Below, in pieces: positions 10,733 to 23,086 of a stretch of 64,000 bases of DNA (within the stretch, counting starts at the first letter, position 1; each line of letters begins with the position of its first letter). Location: assembly GCA_017979445.1 (NCBI GenBank), contig JADQWC010000487.1, forward strand, positions 62,001 to 126,000, read 5' to 3'. This DNA is from Akebia trifoliata. Its lineage: Eukaryota > Streptophyta > Magnoliopsida > Ranunculales > Lardizabalaceae. The position numbers and the translations under genes are program-made. The notes beneath the pieces were generated by a model. It did not search any database. It had not been told where the DNA came from and saw only the letters and a program-made list of their open reading frames with translations.

Positions 10733-13077
10733 GGAGGCCATCTTTGGTCGAACTAATTTTCCTATTACCTAGTTCACACATCTCTTTTCTCAGCCCCTCG
10801 CAGCCTTTCTCAAAAAAAAAATAATAAAATAAAATAAAATGTTTTTTTTCTTTCTCAACCTGATTACCCAACCTAGGAGAGGGAATATTCAAACTATGTT
10901 TTGGTCTGATCCCAAAATTCTGGGGTACGTAGGCAACCTGAGAAGTTACTTCAGGCTCGACCACATCAAAATAAAAAAATGATATTATCAAAATGGGGAA
11001 GAAAATTCAAAGAAAAAGAAAATAACTTAAAAAATGCCGCACAAAGGGCATTTGGGTTTTGAGCCTTAAAATTCCTTTCTTTTATGCCCAGTCCTAAGCT
11101 TACCTATGAAAGTCCTCCTAAGTACCGTGTGAATAAGTCAAGGAAGGAAACAAAGCATGATCAGACAGTAACTCCAGAAGTTCAAAAAGGAATAAAAGCG
11201 AAAATAAAGCCTTTTAAGTTGAAAATCCGAGAGGGCAACTTAGGCAAAAATTAAGACAAACTCACAAGGTTGAAAATCGGAAAGGACGGCCTTGGCAACA
11301 ATTAGAGTAAAGAAAATTGTAAGCTCGCTAAATCGAAAACCTGAAAAGGTGATCTAGGTAAAAGCTAGAGCAAGTTTGCTAGATTGAAAACTTGAAAAGG
11401 CAATCTAGGTAAAAATTAGAGCAATCAAAAAAATAAAATAAAATCTTCATTGAGTCGAAAATAAGGCAAACTAGAGCATCAGAAGTCCGAATGACCAAGC
11501 CTCTATTCCCAACTCAAACCAAGCAATGACTCAGAAACCACATGTATCTTTTCTACGATTGATCTGAACAGTTTTATTTTCCTAAGAGAACCAAAATGAG
11601 AAGAATGTGATCTCCAAGATGAATCTCAAGAGTGGATATTTGGTTCCAACAGTTGAACCCGACTCATGATCTTCAATAAAGTCAAAATTAAGAGTGAACC
11701 CTTATTGCACTTGTGATAATCTAAGACTTCTAATTTTCATATTGAGGGGCATTCCTTCTTATTTAGAAGTATATTTCCCCCTACACTAGGGGCATTTCGT
11801 TTTACAAACATGTTCAATTATCCTCAATACAACGTTCCCCATCAAATTAGGGGCATTTTTTGAAGCTAAGTCAATTTTGACCCCAAAAGATAAGGTTCAC
11901 TCTAAATTAAAGGTTACCTTCTTGATAACATTTTTTTGAAACACCCGAGGTTCAAAGAAAGTTAAAACGTCAACCGGACCTTCATAAAATTCAACTTTTT
12001 TTTTAAAGTGTTGTTTTGCCCAAAATAATCCATTACTCTTCCACCCCGAGTATGTAGAGTAAGACATTCAACTTTTGCTCAGATGCCGCCGAGGGTGTTC
12101 TCGGATTATGCTAAGATACCGTTGAGGGTGTTCTCGGATTATGCTCAGATTTTGCTCAGATACCACCGAGGGTTTTCTCGGATTATGCTCAGATTTTGCT
12201 CAGAAGCCGCCGAGGGTTTTCTCGGATTATAGTTAGATTTTTCTCAGATGCTGCCGAGGGTGTTCTCGGATTATGCTCAGATACAGCCGAGGGTTTTCTC
12301 GGATTATGCTCAGATTTTACTCAGATGTCACCGAGGGTTTTCTCGGATTATACTCAGATTTTGCTCAGATGCCGCCGAAGGTGTTCTCGGACTATGCTCA
12401 GATACCGCTGAGGGTTTTCTCGGATTATGCTCAGATTTTGCTCAGATGCCGCTGAGGATTATACTCAGATTTTGCTCAGATGCCGCCGAGGGTGTTCTCG
12501 AATTATGCTCAGATACTGCCGAGGGTTTTCTCGGATTATGCTCAGATTTTGCTCAGATGCCGCTGAGGGTTTTCTCGAATTATACTCAGATTTTGCTCAG
12601 ATGCCTCCGAGGGTGTTCTCAGATTATGCTTAGATACCACCGAGGGTCTTCTCAGATTTTGCTCAGATGCCGCCGAGGGCTCAGATACCACCGAGGGTCT
12701 TCTCAGATTTTGTTCAGATATCGCCGAGGGTTTTCTCGGATTATGCTTAGGGTCTGCTTAGATTTTATGTTTACACATGTTTTCTATTGTAAACTTGTTA
12801 TCCTCCCAACATGAATGCGCAGAATGGAGATGCGCCTTTTCAAAATCATCACTGCACAATTGCACACACACTCGCAATACATTTGCATCAGTCAAGGAAA
12901 ATTTCTCAAAGTTCTAGGATTTGACATTTTAAGTCTAAGGAGAGGTTACTCTCAAGGATCTGGACGTCTCGACAAATTACCGAATCAGGCTGCAAAATGA
13001 GCTGTCACTAGCTTTGGCATTCGGATGTCGTGCTATCTATCACAGTAGTTGGCCATCTAGTTTGGTTCCACTCTCTG
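10733..13077 (+). other. 3' non-coding region of the Tat element
   Basis: No gene is visible. The region has A-rich runs near 10808-10840. At about 10893-10950 there is a conserved block with TTTGGTCTGATCCCAAAA and GGTACGTAGGCAACCT, also present at about 47765-47825 on the other strand. At 11210-11430 there are loose repeats of the form GAAAAxxxAAAAGGCxATCTAGGTAAAAxxTAGAGC. A minisatellite lies at 12080-12745. Long non-coding stretches between pol and the 3' LTR are common in this lineage. Confidence 0.6.
12080..12745 (+). repeat. Hairpin-forming minisatellite, about 18 units
   Basis: The unit is about GCTCAGATGCCGCCGAGGG plus TGTTCTCGGATTAT (33 bp), alternating with a 44 bp form that has an extra GCTCAGATTTT. 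I count about 18 CCGAGGG-type cores. Most cores can fold as CCGAG-loop-CTCGG. Because the unit is often a multiple of three and lacks stops, long frames appear in more than one phase. This is an effect of the repeat, not evidence of a protein. Confidence 0.9.
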
Positions 13078-13090
13078 CCAAAGAGGGGCA
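13078..13090 (+). other. Polypurine tract before the 3' LTR
   Basis: CCAAAGAGGGGCA lies two bases upstream of the TGTAGATACCCC LTR start at 13093. Its position and purine content fit the plus-strand primer of the element at 8002-16998. Confidence 0.7.
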
Positions 13091-13092
13091 TC

Positions 13093-16000
13093 TGTAGATA
13101 CCCCATTTTTACATTTGCCAAATTCGACAATTCGTCACTCGGTTACTGTGAATTCTTAATGATGATCACAAAGAATTCGAAGGCTTGTGAGTACTATCTC
13201 TGATTCCCTCAGTTTCCACTCTTTTCATCTCCCTTACTCGTTACGACTCGACATAGAAATTTACGCACGCTTAGGATCTCCACACGTTACACCTAATTTA
13301 GAAAGCACGTACACTTAGGTTCGCTACATAGTTCAATAACCTAGAGACCTTGCCACGCTAGGAAAATACGACGTTGAAACATAGAAATAATCACGTTGAG
13401 ACTAAAATAAACCTTACGCTAGAATTCGTAAAAATTCACAAAAATTGACCAAATGATGGAAATACCTCTCATAAATTTTGGACCTCCGAGAGACTTCGAA
13501 AGTACCTCCATTACACTCATAACATGATTTCGAGTCTAACGGGACCCAAACCGACGAAAACAAAAAAATTTAGGAAAAATTATAAAAATGACCGAAACCC
13601 CCCTCAACCTCCAAATTCAACTTAGAGATCCCGATCCTTAGGAAAATGTAATAAAAATTGAAATTCAGTTAAAACCAAATCTAACTAAAAATAGAATTCA
13701 AATTAAAAATTAAACAATTCAAACAATTAAAACGAAAAATAAAACTCAAATTAAAAATTAAACAATTCAAACCAAAAATAAAACTCAAATTAAAAAATTC
13801 AAACAATTAAAACTAAAAATAAAACTCAAATTAAAAGTTAAACAATAAAAAAATTAAAATTAAAATATAGCAGTAATTAAGCAACAATTAAAATTAAGTA
13901 ATTAAACAATTAAGACTAAAATCAAGCAACAATTAAACATTTAAAAATCAAACAACCGATAAGATTAAAATCAAAACGCAATCAAGAAATTAAAACCAAT
14001 AAAAAAAAATTCTAAAATCAATTGACCAAAATTCCAATTTACCAACCATTAAAATTAAATTAAAAAGCTAATCAACAAATTTAAAATCCAATTAACCCAA
14101 TCCAAAATCGAATTAATACTCAACCAATGGAAGCAAAATTAAGTCAACCAATCACAACCCGGTGGTGGATAATTATTGTAATGCGAGTAGCGTGGGATTG
14201 CCCCACCACCAATCTCCCAAAAAAGAAATAAAAAGCTATAGAAGAGAAATACGTGTTAATTGAAAGAAAATAGGAGAAAGAAAATCAAAAAATTAGAAAG
14301 AGAAAAAAAAATGAAAAATAAAAACTGAGTTTCAATATAAAGAAGGACGTCTCCTTCTTCTTGAATTCTCTCATCTCCGGCTTATTCTTTGTTCATGCCT
14401 TCTTCTCGGATGGCTGCTGCACCAATGCCTCAAGCCTTCTCATCTCTCTTCTTTTGGTAGCTCTTAGACTTTTGAACCTGCCCCTTCGGCTGAACCAACC
14501 CCCATCTTCATTCCCTCTCTTCTCTTCAGGTCCATCTCAGCCTCATCTTCTTCCACTTATTCTTATCTGTATTGCCCAACCTTGCTGTCACTTTCCTCTC
14601 CCCCACTAAACCAGCAACAACTACCTCACCCTGCTACCCCCATCTTCCCTACAATCCCTGCAACGTTTTCTTGCTGCCCCACATTTTTTTCAGCAACGTC
14701 TCTCTCTGTTTTCATCTCCTTCATCACACAACACAACCAGCCATCCTCTCTCTCTGTTCCTTGCTGCCCAACTCCCAACAATCTTATTCTACTTCTCTCT
14801 ATGAAAGGAAGTCCCCTCTCTCTACCTGCTTGCATCTCCACAGCCACAGTGCATACAAGTTTTGGAGTTGTATCTGAGGGAACCAATTCTTTACTATTTC
14901 ATCCTACAGGTAATTGTTGTTAGTTTTTTTTTATTTCTCTGTTTTCTTTCTTTTCCCCTTCATCCTTCGTGGCATTCTATATATTCCTCTCTCTGTTTTG
15001 TAGGCTAAAATTTGCCTTCATGTGAAGTTATGCCGATTTGTGACGTCATGATCATCGTGAAGTTGGTACGAGATAGATTTTTTTTAGTGATGCTATATGA
15101 TGAATTTTGTCACTCTTTTGATATTTTTTATTTTTTTATTTTTTCTTTGTATTTTTATTGCATATTGATAAAAAAAAATATGTTCTAGGGCTAGGAGAAT
15201 GTTTTTGTTATGTTTCTTTTTTTTACTCTTGCATCGGAGTAGGATTATAGATTTCTTTTATTTGTTTTCATATTTTTATAAATAGGATTGGAAGAATGTT
15301 TGTTTTATGCGTATGTTCCAAACTTTTTAATTTTTGTTTTTTACTTTTTTCTTTCTTATTGCATGTCAATAGGTTAGGAGAATCTTTTATTCTTTAGTTT
15401 TTTTTATGTAGGTTTCTAGGTGTTTTATTTTTTATTTTTTATTTTTTTGATAGGATTAGAGGTTTCTTTATATTTACTTTGCATATTGACTGGATTGGGA
15501 GAATGTTTGATTTTTTATTTTTTTATTTTTATTTTTATTTTTTATTTTATTTTTTTATGCACAATTTTTTGTGTTTTATTTGTTCTTTTACGTATTGATA
15601 GGTTTTTTGCACGTCAATAGGTTAGGAGAATCTTTTTATTCTTTAATTTTTTTTTATGTAGGTTTCTAGGTGTTTTATTTTATTTTATTTTAATTTTTTT
15701 TTTTTTTGCATGTTAGTAGGATTAGGGGATTTCTTTTTTTCTTTAAACATCATGATCACTATGCTCGAATTGGATTTTCATGATTTCTGATGATATTCAA
15801 ACTCTTCGTATTATTTTCAGATTTTTCCATGTGGTTGATGTATCTTTTGCTTTAACGAATGTGCATGTTGTTGAATGACTATTATTTTGACAAAATAGAA
15901 AATCATGTACGCATGCTTGTTTTGGTTAGTTTAAGGATTCGATGAACATGGAAATTTTCTTGTAGATTTTTCTTTCAAATTTGAAAATTTTATGCAATGA

Positions 16001-16998
16001 TATTTGGCAATCTCCACTTTAGTAAGTATGATATCCTAGATTCTTTGTTATTTGGTAAGTTTCTAATTTGATGATTTTTGGAAAATTCACAATCTTTTAA
16101 TTTGGGACTTCATTGTTTATATAATTTTCCTTTTTGGAGATTATTTGTGGATCATTAGAAAACTCAAATTTGAAAACTTTCTAATATGGGATTGCATAGT
16201 TTCCTATTTTGGGAGAATATTCATAGATTTCTAATTCAGAAATTTCATATTTTAGTAATTTTCCAATTTAGAAGATTCTACATTTTTATATTTAGGAGGT
16301 TCATGTTCATGGAAATTTGGGAGTTTCAAATTTAGAAACTTACATTTTAGGAATGTTCTATTTTAGAAAGTGTATCTTTTTAAATTTTTAATTTGGGAAT
16401 TCAGCATATATCTCTTGAATTCTAATTTAGGAAATTTCACATTCCTAATTTGGAAATATTATAAGTCCCAATTTGACAGGTTTCTATTTGTAATCTTCCT
16501 ATTTAGAATATTCTCATGAGTTTCTATTTTGGACAGTTTGGGGAATACTCGCAGGTGGAATTTCTTAATTGATTTCAGGTCATGGAGCTAATTAGGGCTT
16601 TTTCAAACCCTTCCATATTTTGTGGAATTCAAAAAATGATCATGTAACAGCTGGGACAATTTAGCCATAGGATTTGTTTGGAAAATCACACATAAATTGA
16701 TGATGGTGATTGGACTGTGACCTTGACAATAGTTTTTGTAGGTTGACCATAGGATGATTTTAGATTGTAGTAGAAAACGATCATCTTGATCGGGAGGGTT
16801 CGATGCCTAACACCTTCCGAAATCCGTAATCTAACCCTTTATCCATATCTTTGATCCGTGGACCAACCCATATCAATTTGGAGTTATTTATGGTTCCTAG
16901 ACCTAAACTAGGTGGTGACTCCTATTTCTCAAAAGTCCCCCATTTATAAATCAGACCCCTATCCACTATTTAGTGAAGAACGGGTCGAGGCGATTTCA
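13093..16998 (+). repeat. Tat-type 3' LTR, about 3.9 kb
   Basis: It starts TGTAGATACCCC, like the LTR starts at 28571 and 54391, and ends GGGTCGAGGCGATTTCA, like GGATCGAGGGCGCTTTCA at 56124. Internal composition is striking. There is an A-rich AAATTAAA/CAATTCAAAC tract at 13660-14110 and a pyrimidine-rich stretch at 14340-14860. T-rich repeats at 15110-15740 carry a recurring TTAGGAGAAT motif, and degenerate AATTTxGGAA repeats run through 16000-16540. A conserved GCCTAACACCTTCC lies at about 16807, and a PBS-like GGTGGTGACTCC at about 16911. Overlapping short frames at 14361-14923 show no domain. Confidence 0.8.
14332..14342 (+). promoter_or_regulatory. Candidate LTR TATA box
   Basis: CAATATAAAGAAGG lies about 1.24 kb into the LTR, just upstream of a pyrimidine-rich TCTCCTTCTTCTTG stretch where transcripts could begin. 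This rests on sequence context only; there is no transcript evidence. Confidence 0.4.
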
Positions 16999-17041
16999 CC
17001 AAGTAAATCCGATCGATCTTCACTAGGGAAGGTTCAAGTTT

Positions 17042-18700
17042 GTAACACCCCATATTTTTAACTCGTATCTCGAGGAGATCAGATAGTATTTATTCAAAGA
17101 ATATTCTAAAAAGATAACTTAGAGTAAAGTACTCGGATTATGCTAAGTTCATTTTTGTTGAAAATCGACTTCTCCATTAGTTTCAAAATGATCGAAATAT
17201 ATACTTTAGCCTATAAGCAAACTTGAATTCGAGTTTGGGTGAAAAAGTTAACGAATCCTCGAATTTCGCGTTAAGTGGGATCCAAAATAGTAAAATTTTG
17301 TTAGAGCAAGAATCAAAAAACTTTGATGACATCATTAGGTCCGCAACGAAAAATTATTCGAAACGATATACTCGTTTGTCATTTTTCGAGTCCGGATAGT
17401 CAAGTTACGGTCGAAACTAGAAATGATGGGAAAATTACAAGTATGCCATCAGCTTTTTATAAAAGAAAGTAAACTTACTTTTATTCTCATTTGTTTCCAT
17501 TTTCTCTAAAGAACCAAAAACTCATATTTTCTCAACCTAGGATTTTCTCCTCTCTTTTCCTCAAGATCCGTTGAGAGCGAATGACCGTTGAACCCCGACA
17601 AAGAAGACAAAGTTGTCGGCTACGACGATAGCTACAACCTCACCCTCTTTGTTAACCCATTCACATCCGTTTCCTCACCTTCCATCAAAAATCGAAGAGT
17701 AACTTAGGGTATCATCACACTCGGAGCTTCACCTTGTTAGTAGAGACTCGTCTTCTAGGGCAGAAGTGGAGGAGAGTGCCGTTGTCGAAGGAGTTGCAAA
17801 CCCTCGTCCTCTTTACATCAAACTCAACTCAGCATCAACTCTTTCACCACCAACCTTGATCATTGTGCGAGTTTATCACGATCGACGTCCACAAATCAAG
17901 TAGGGGACTTTCGATTCCTATTGGTAACTTTAGATTTCGAAATGTGCATTTAGGTTTTGAAACAAAACTTATTGTTTGCATTTAAATCGTAGAAAGTTGT
18001 TGTTTGATTTTAAATTCATGGTAGAAGTAGATGTTTTGATTATGTTTTATCAAGTTTTAACCATAAACTCATGGGTGGGTTGAATGATTCGAAGAACGGA
18101 AGAAGAATCCGAAAAAGGGATCGAAAACTTGAAAGTTCGAGTGATGATTCAGTGCGGTTGGTGGGAAGGGTCGGTGCCACCGGCACCTGCCGAAGGCATT
18201 CTGTCGGTCCCACCGACAGAATGAGGTTTCTGCCACCGAAGAACCTAAGAACCGTGAGAAATTTTTATGTTGTCGGTAGGAGGCGTCGGTCCCACCGACA
18301 TCTGCCGAAGGCTATACTATCAGTCCCACCGATAGAATCCCGATTCTGCCACCAACCATCTGCTGACAGAAACAATTCTTCAAATTTGACTTCCGTCTTC
18401 TGTGTTGCCTTCCTCATACCTTATATTTGATTTCCCACCCTTCAGATTGACAGAATGAGGTTTTTGCCACCGACGAACCCAAGAACCGTGAGAAATTTTT
18501 ATGCTGTCGGCAGGAGGCGTCGGTCCCACCAACATCTGTCGAAGGCTATACTGTCGGTCCTACCAACAGAATCCCGGTTCTGCCACCGACCATCTGCTGA
18601 TAGAAATAGTTCTTCAGAACTGACTTCTGTCTTCTGTGTTGCCCTCCTCACACCTTAATACAACTTTACCAATTAATCCAAGCTGACCAAATAAATCATC
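17042..18700 (+). repeat. Truncated plus-strand chromovirus-type LTR
   Basis: It begins TGTAACACCCC followed by ACTCGTATCTCGAGGA. Homology to the minus-strand LTR ending at 4341 extends for several hundred bases: shared TTTCAAAATGATC, TTTAGCCTxTAAGC, TTTTGTTAGAGCAA and AAAAATTATTC. A TATA-like TTTTTATAAAAG lies near 17453. The right part (18150-18655) holds a tandem repeat with palindromes. The end is uncertain. By about 18750 the sequence is Tat leader and gag, so roughly half the expected 3.2 kb LTR is missing. Confidence 0.65.
18198..18655 (+). repeat. 236 bp tandem repeat with perfect palindromes
   Basis: 18216-18426 and 18452-18655 are two copies of one unit (start shift about 236 bp), each beginning ACAGAATGAGGTTT. 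A perfect 10 bp stem with 5-nt loop lies at 18198-18222 (ATTCTGTCGG, loop TCCCA, CCGACAGAAT). Weaker versions recur in each unit around GTCGGTCCCACCGAC. The block is richer in G and C than its surroundings. Confidence 0.8.
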
Positions 18701-18824
18701 ATGCATCTTCATTATGTAAATGATATATTAACGCCTAACCTCTTATCCACCGGTGGCCAAACGACTCAGAAAGAAGTACTTACCACCAGACAATCCTCCG
18801 TATTTTCTACGCTCGCAACCAACC

Positions 18825-21800
18825 ATGAGCACTTCAGAGCAACCTCAGCAGACAGCGACAAAAGTAATAACGGATCTCGCCTCACAGCTTGATTTGGTAG
18901 TGAAGGCACTAGGAAAATACGATAAGATTCTTGATCTGATGATGGCCAATCCAAGTATCATCCAGGCTATCCAACATCAAGCTTTTGGCTCAAATCAGGC
19001 CATGCTAGAGCAACCACAACAACAACCTTTGCAAGTACAGAATACCTCACCACCCACCGTTCCTACCAATCAAGGACCTCCAATTCACATTCATTACAAT
19101 CCACCACGACATGAGGTCGTTCAAGATGAAGAATGTGAATTCAAGGCAGGTAAGGTAAGGAGTACCACAGAGGAGAGACTTGCAAGCAAGCTCGAGGCAG
19201 TCGAGGAAGAGATCAGAAGGATGAAAGGCAAAGACTCCACAAATGGAATGAGATTCAAAGATCTGTGCCTATACCCTAATGCATCATTGCTGCTAAAGTT
19301 CAAGTGTCCCAACTTTGAAAAATACAATGGCATTGGGTGTCCTCTGTCCTACTTGAAGCTCTATTGTGGGTATATGTGCCAGTTTGATGACGATGACAGG
19401 TTGTTGGTTCAGCTCTTCCAAAAGAGTCTAACAGGGGCGGCCCTCTCGTGGTTCTCTCAATTAGATCATTCTCGAATTAAGAGCTGGTAGGATCTGGCCA
19501 CAATTTTCTTCGAGGAATACAGTTCAATACAGACATGGGATTGGACAGAAATGACATGGCCGAGATGACTCTGAAGCCAAAGGAAAGTGTGAAAGAATAT
19601 GCCCAAAGGTGGCGAGAATCGACTTCTAAAGTTAAGCTACCAATGACTGAACAAGAGATGAACACCATATTCATCTCAACTCTGGACCACTCATTCTACA
19701 CACATTTAATGGGTCATACAACTGCAAGCTTCTCGTCATTGGTCCAAGTGACGGATCGAATTGAAGACGCTATTCGGTCAAGACTGATCTACGACTTGTC
19801 TAATCTAAAGGCACCAACAGGGGGGTCTACTCAACGGAAACCGATGGTCTTGAACAAGAAAAATGATGAACCCCAAGTGAATAATGTACAACCTGTTCAT
19901 CTTTTCTTCATCTCAGCACCAAGCTAGAAGTCGCAAACACCCCAGTTTAACCTGCCTCAAGCAACACCTATTCTGCAAGCCTTTCAGTTTGGTTAAAATC
20001 CCGTATTTGGTCAGAACCCACAATTTGCCCAGAATCATCAAACCGAGCAGCATAGACCCAACAGGATCCCTCGAGTCTTCACTCGTTTGCCTATGACTCT
20101 ATCCGAACTACTCCCAGCACTACTCAGGGGAGAATATCTCACTAAGAGGCAGCTAAACCCAGATGCGATAAAGGGACCAGGGTACAATCCCAATCAATTC
20201 TACGAATTTCATATGGGTGCACCGGGGCGTGCCACTGACCAATGTTAGCAACTCAAGTACCAAGTTCAGAATCTAATTGACAGGAAAACGATCATCTTGG
20301 ATGGTCCGGCAGACCAAGTACCTCAGCAGAATATCAATTAGAACCCGTTACCGACACATAATGGGAGAGGCAATGGGCCAACAGTCAGTGCCATAGAGAG
20401 GGATGAACTGAGCTTCAACCCTTCAGTTTTGATAGTACCTATTGGCTCTAAAGTTAGAGTCAATTTGAGGAAAGAACCAACATCATCAAGCATCAATGCA
20501 TTACTACAAGATACAACCAACCAACCACTATCCCAACTTCCAGTCAACCTAGCCAATCTCACCATTCACTCCAATTCCCGAACCTCAAGTCCTTCACGAC
20601 TACCTCTCATTATACCCTACACATTATCAACTTCAAGCTCTTCCTCTCGGCCACCTCTCATTATACCTTGCACCATACTGACTTCAGGCCCTTCTTCCCA
20701 ACCACCTCTTATCATACCTTACACTGCACCGACCCCTCAAACTTCAAGCTTCTCCTCCCGACCACCCCTCATCCTGTCTTACACCAACCCACAAATCCCA
20801 AACATCACTACATCAACCGTCAAGCCCAATCAACCACCTCTCACCCTTCATCTAAAATCGGACCCTCAACCCATGACTATCATATCCCCTAAATCATTTC
20901 CATACCGCTCAAATCAAACCGTCCAATGGAGTTATGAGACAATGATTGTGACATCTGCAGGGGTTGAGAAGCCAAAAAAGACGATGATCACGGACATTGG
21001 TCATATGACTAGATCAGGGAGGTGCTACAAAGTACCAGGAAAAAAACAAAAAAGACAGAACGAGGAAGAGGATAGAAGAAAAAAAAAGGGAAAAAGAAAG
21101 CTGGTAGAGGAGGAACAAATACCACAAGGAGAACCAGAGAGGAAGAAGAGCAGAGTAATTGACAAGGAGGCAGCTGACCTTCTCAAACTCATTCGAAAGA
21201 GTGATTACAACATAGTTAAGCAGTTGAACAGAATGCTAGCTCAAATCAGTATCTTTGACCTGCTTTTAAACTCAGAGCATCATCAGGAAGCATTACTCAA
21301 AGTCCTTAATAGTGCACATGTACCTGAGACCACCTCATCAGAAGAATTGGGAAAGACAGTAGGTCAGATCATAGCCCCCAATCCGATCACCTTCACATAG
21401 GATGAATTTATCAACGGGGGGCGTGGACACATTGAGCCATTGCACATTATGGTAATGTTCAAAGGTATGATGGTAGCAAGGGTATTGATTGATAATGGCT
21501 CGGTTCTAAATGTTTGTCCTCTACAGACTCTGCACAAGCTAAATGCAGAATTGTCTCACCTCAAGCCGACTAAGAGGACCATCAGGGCTTTTGACAACAG
21601 AAAAATTGAGTCGCTAGGAGAACTGGATCTTCTTGTCACCATAGGATCATGCACATTCGAAGTGACATTCGAGATCTTGGACATACCCTCAGCATTCAAT
21701 CTCCTCCTAGGAAGACCTTGGATTCATATCGCTGGAGCAGTTCTTTCTTCCTTACATCAACGGGTCAAATTCATTATGGGACAAAGGGTGATCTCCGTCT

Positions 21801-22600
21801 TTGCTGAGAATCTTATACCCATCGATCAATCGCCAGATGTACCTTATATAGATGTGAAAATGACTGGGGACAAAGAGGGATATCACACTTTCCAGTTCAC
21901 ATCTATCAACCATATCCCAAGGGGAAATGAGAAGACAAAGGCAGAATTTTCAAAAACAAATTTGATGATCGGACGAGGGATGAAGAAGGCGGGATATCGT
22001 CCGAAACAAAGGTTAGGGCCTAAAGGAAAAGGCAGGGCCACTTTGATCAGCATGCAAAAACACACTCCCTACTTTGGTCTTGGTTTCAAGCCTACGAGGA
22101 AGGACATATCTGATATGAATGATAAAAAGAGGGAGTTTCGACTTGAACGAAGACAGGATCGAGAGCCTAATGTATGGAACTTGGACAAAGTACCACACAT
22201 CAGCATCAGCTTCCCACAATCCTTGAAGAGGCCAGATGACTTATGAGAACTACCACCGACGAACCACACAGGAGAACCAAGTATAGTAAATATCGAGCCC
22301 GTTCAATTGCAAGAAGACTCATTCGTTGAGTCCCCATATTCTTTTTACAAATGGCATGGACATCTTGTTCGGAGGGGATTCCGAATGGAGTTAAGAGGAA
22401 GAAGAAAGAGAGCCTGCTAAGGTGGAAGTCGTAATATGCGAAGAAGAAAGATCACTGTTCCCCTTTCAAATCGATTGGAGATCTGTCGTAATTCCACCCA
22501 CCCTACAAGTACTTGGACTTGACAACAGTCATCCGGAAGTAATGGTCATATCTGAACTATCAAGGGAGCCACTCACCAGACATATCTACCCGACAAAAGA
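18825..22600 (+). pseudogene. Tat-element gag-protease (broken)
   Basis: The first ATG is at 18825; the frame is open upstream to 18753. Gag: a coiled N-terminal region, then the capsid-like segment FKCPNFEKYNGIGCP (about 19290-19340), QLFQKSLTGAALSWF (about 19410-19450) and KESVKEYAQRWRE (about 19575-19615). A proline-rich part at 20590-20810 carries four copies of PPLIIPYT-like units. A degenerate YEFHMGAPGRATDQC segment at about 20202-20245 corresponds to the modified zinc knuckle CX2HXnHX4C. Protease: LIDNGSVLNV (about 21487-21516) and FNLLLGRPW (about 21697-21723). Damage: stops at 19488, 20246, about 20339, 21398 and 22244; frameshifts near 19520, about 19930 and between 22250 and 22420. 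Gag builds the particle and protease cleaves the polyprotein; this copy cannot encode them intact. Confidence 0.75.
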
Positions 22601-22603
22601 AAG

Positions 22604-22809
22604 GTAAGTTTTCAAGAATTGGAAAGAATACCCAATCACTTACGAGGTCGCCATGGGCCAGAATCCCTATGGCCTCAAAAGAAAATGCCATTAGTAGAAT
22701 CTCATTTGCCCGAACACCGTAATGAGCCCTCGTCCTCGGAGCAAGACTATATTGGGGGTTCACTATCGTCGCTAATGAATTTGCATGATTTTTCTTTATC
22801 TTGTTTCAG
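22604..22809 (+). other. Candidate retroelement intron between protease and RT
   Basis: A strong donor AAAG|GTAAGT is followed 206 nt later by a pyrimidine-rich acceptor TTATCTTGTTTCAG|G. Its place between protease and RT matches the intron described for Ogre-type elements. Downstream of the acceptor an A-rich low-complexity stretch (22830-22990) separates it from the open RT frame. The joined reading frame meets a stop soon after, so in this copy it may be decayed. Confidence 0.5.
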
Positions 22810-23086
22810 GTATACGGATAATCCGTAAAATCCAAAAAAATAAAAAATCTTTCAAAATCCAAAAAAATCAAAAATCCAAAAAATCCAAAATTTTTCAAAA
22901 TTTAAAAAAAAATCAAAAACTTTGCAAAATTCAAAAAAATCAAATGTCTTCAAAAACTTAAAAAAATCAGAAATCTTCAAAATACCAAAGGTTTTCAAAG
23001 AATTTCCTCAGTTGAAGGAATCCTATGATAGAATAGAGTATGAAAGAGATTAATACGACTTTGACCTTGAGCTCAACTTTGATCTC

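Noticed and set aside
12196..12814. Overlapping plus-strand reading frames up to 188 codons rich in LGLCSD and FLGLCSDFAQM
   Set aside because: They are a by-product of a stop-free tandem repeat and are open in several phases. No start context or domain.
14361..14923. Three overlapping Ser/Pro/Leu-rich frames
   Set aside because: They overlap in different phases within a pyrimidine-rich part of the 3.9 kb LTR; composition, not coding, explains them.
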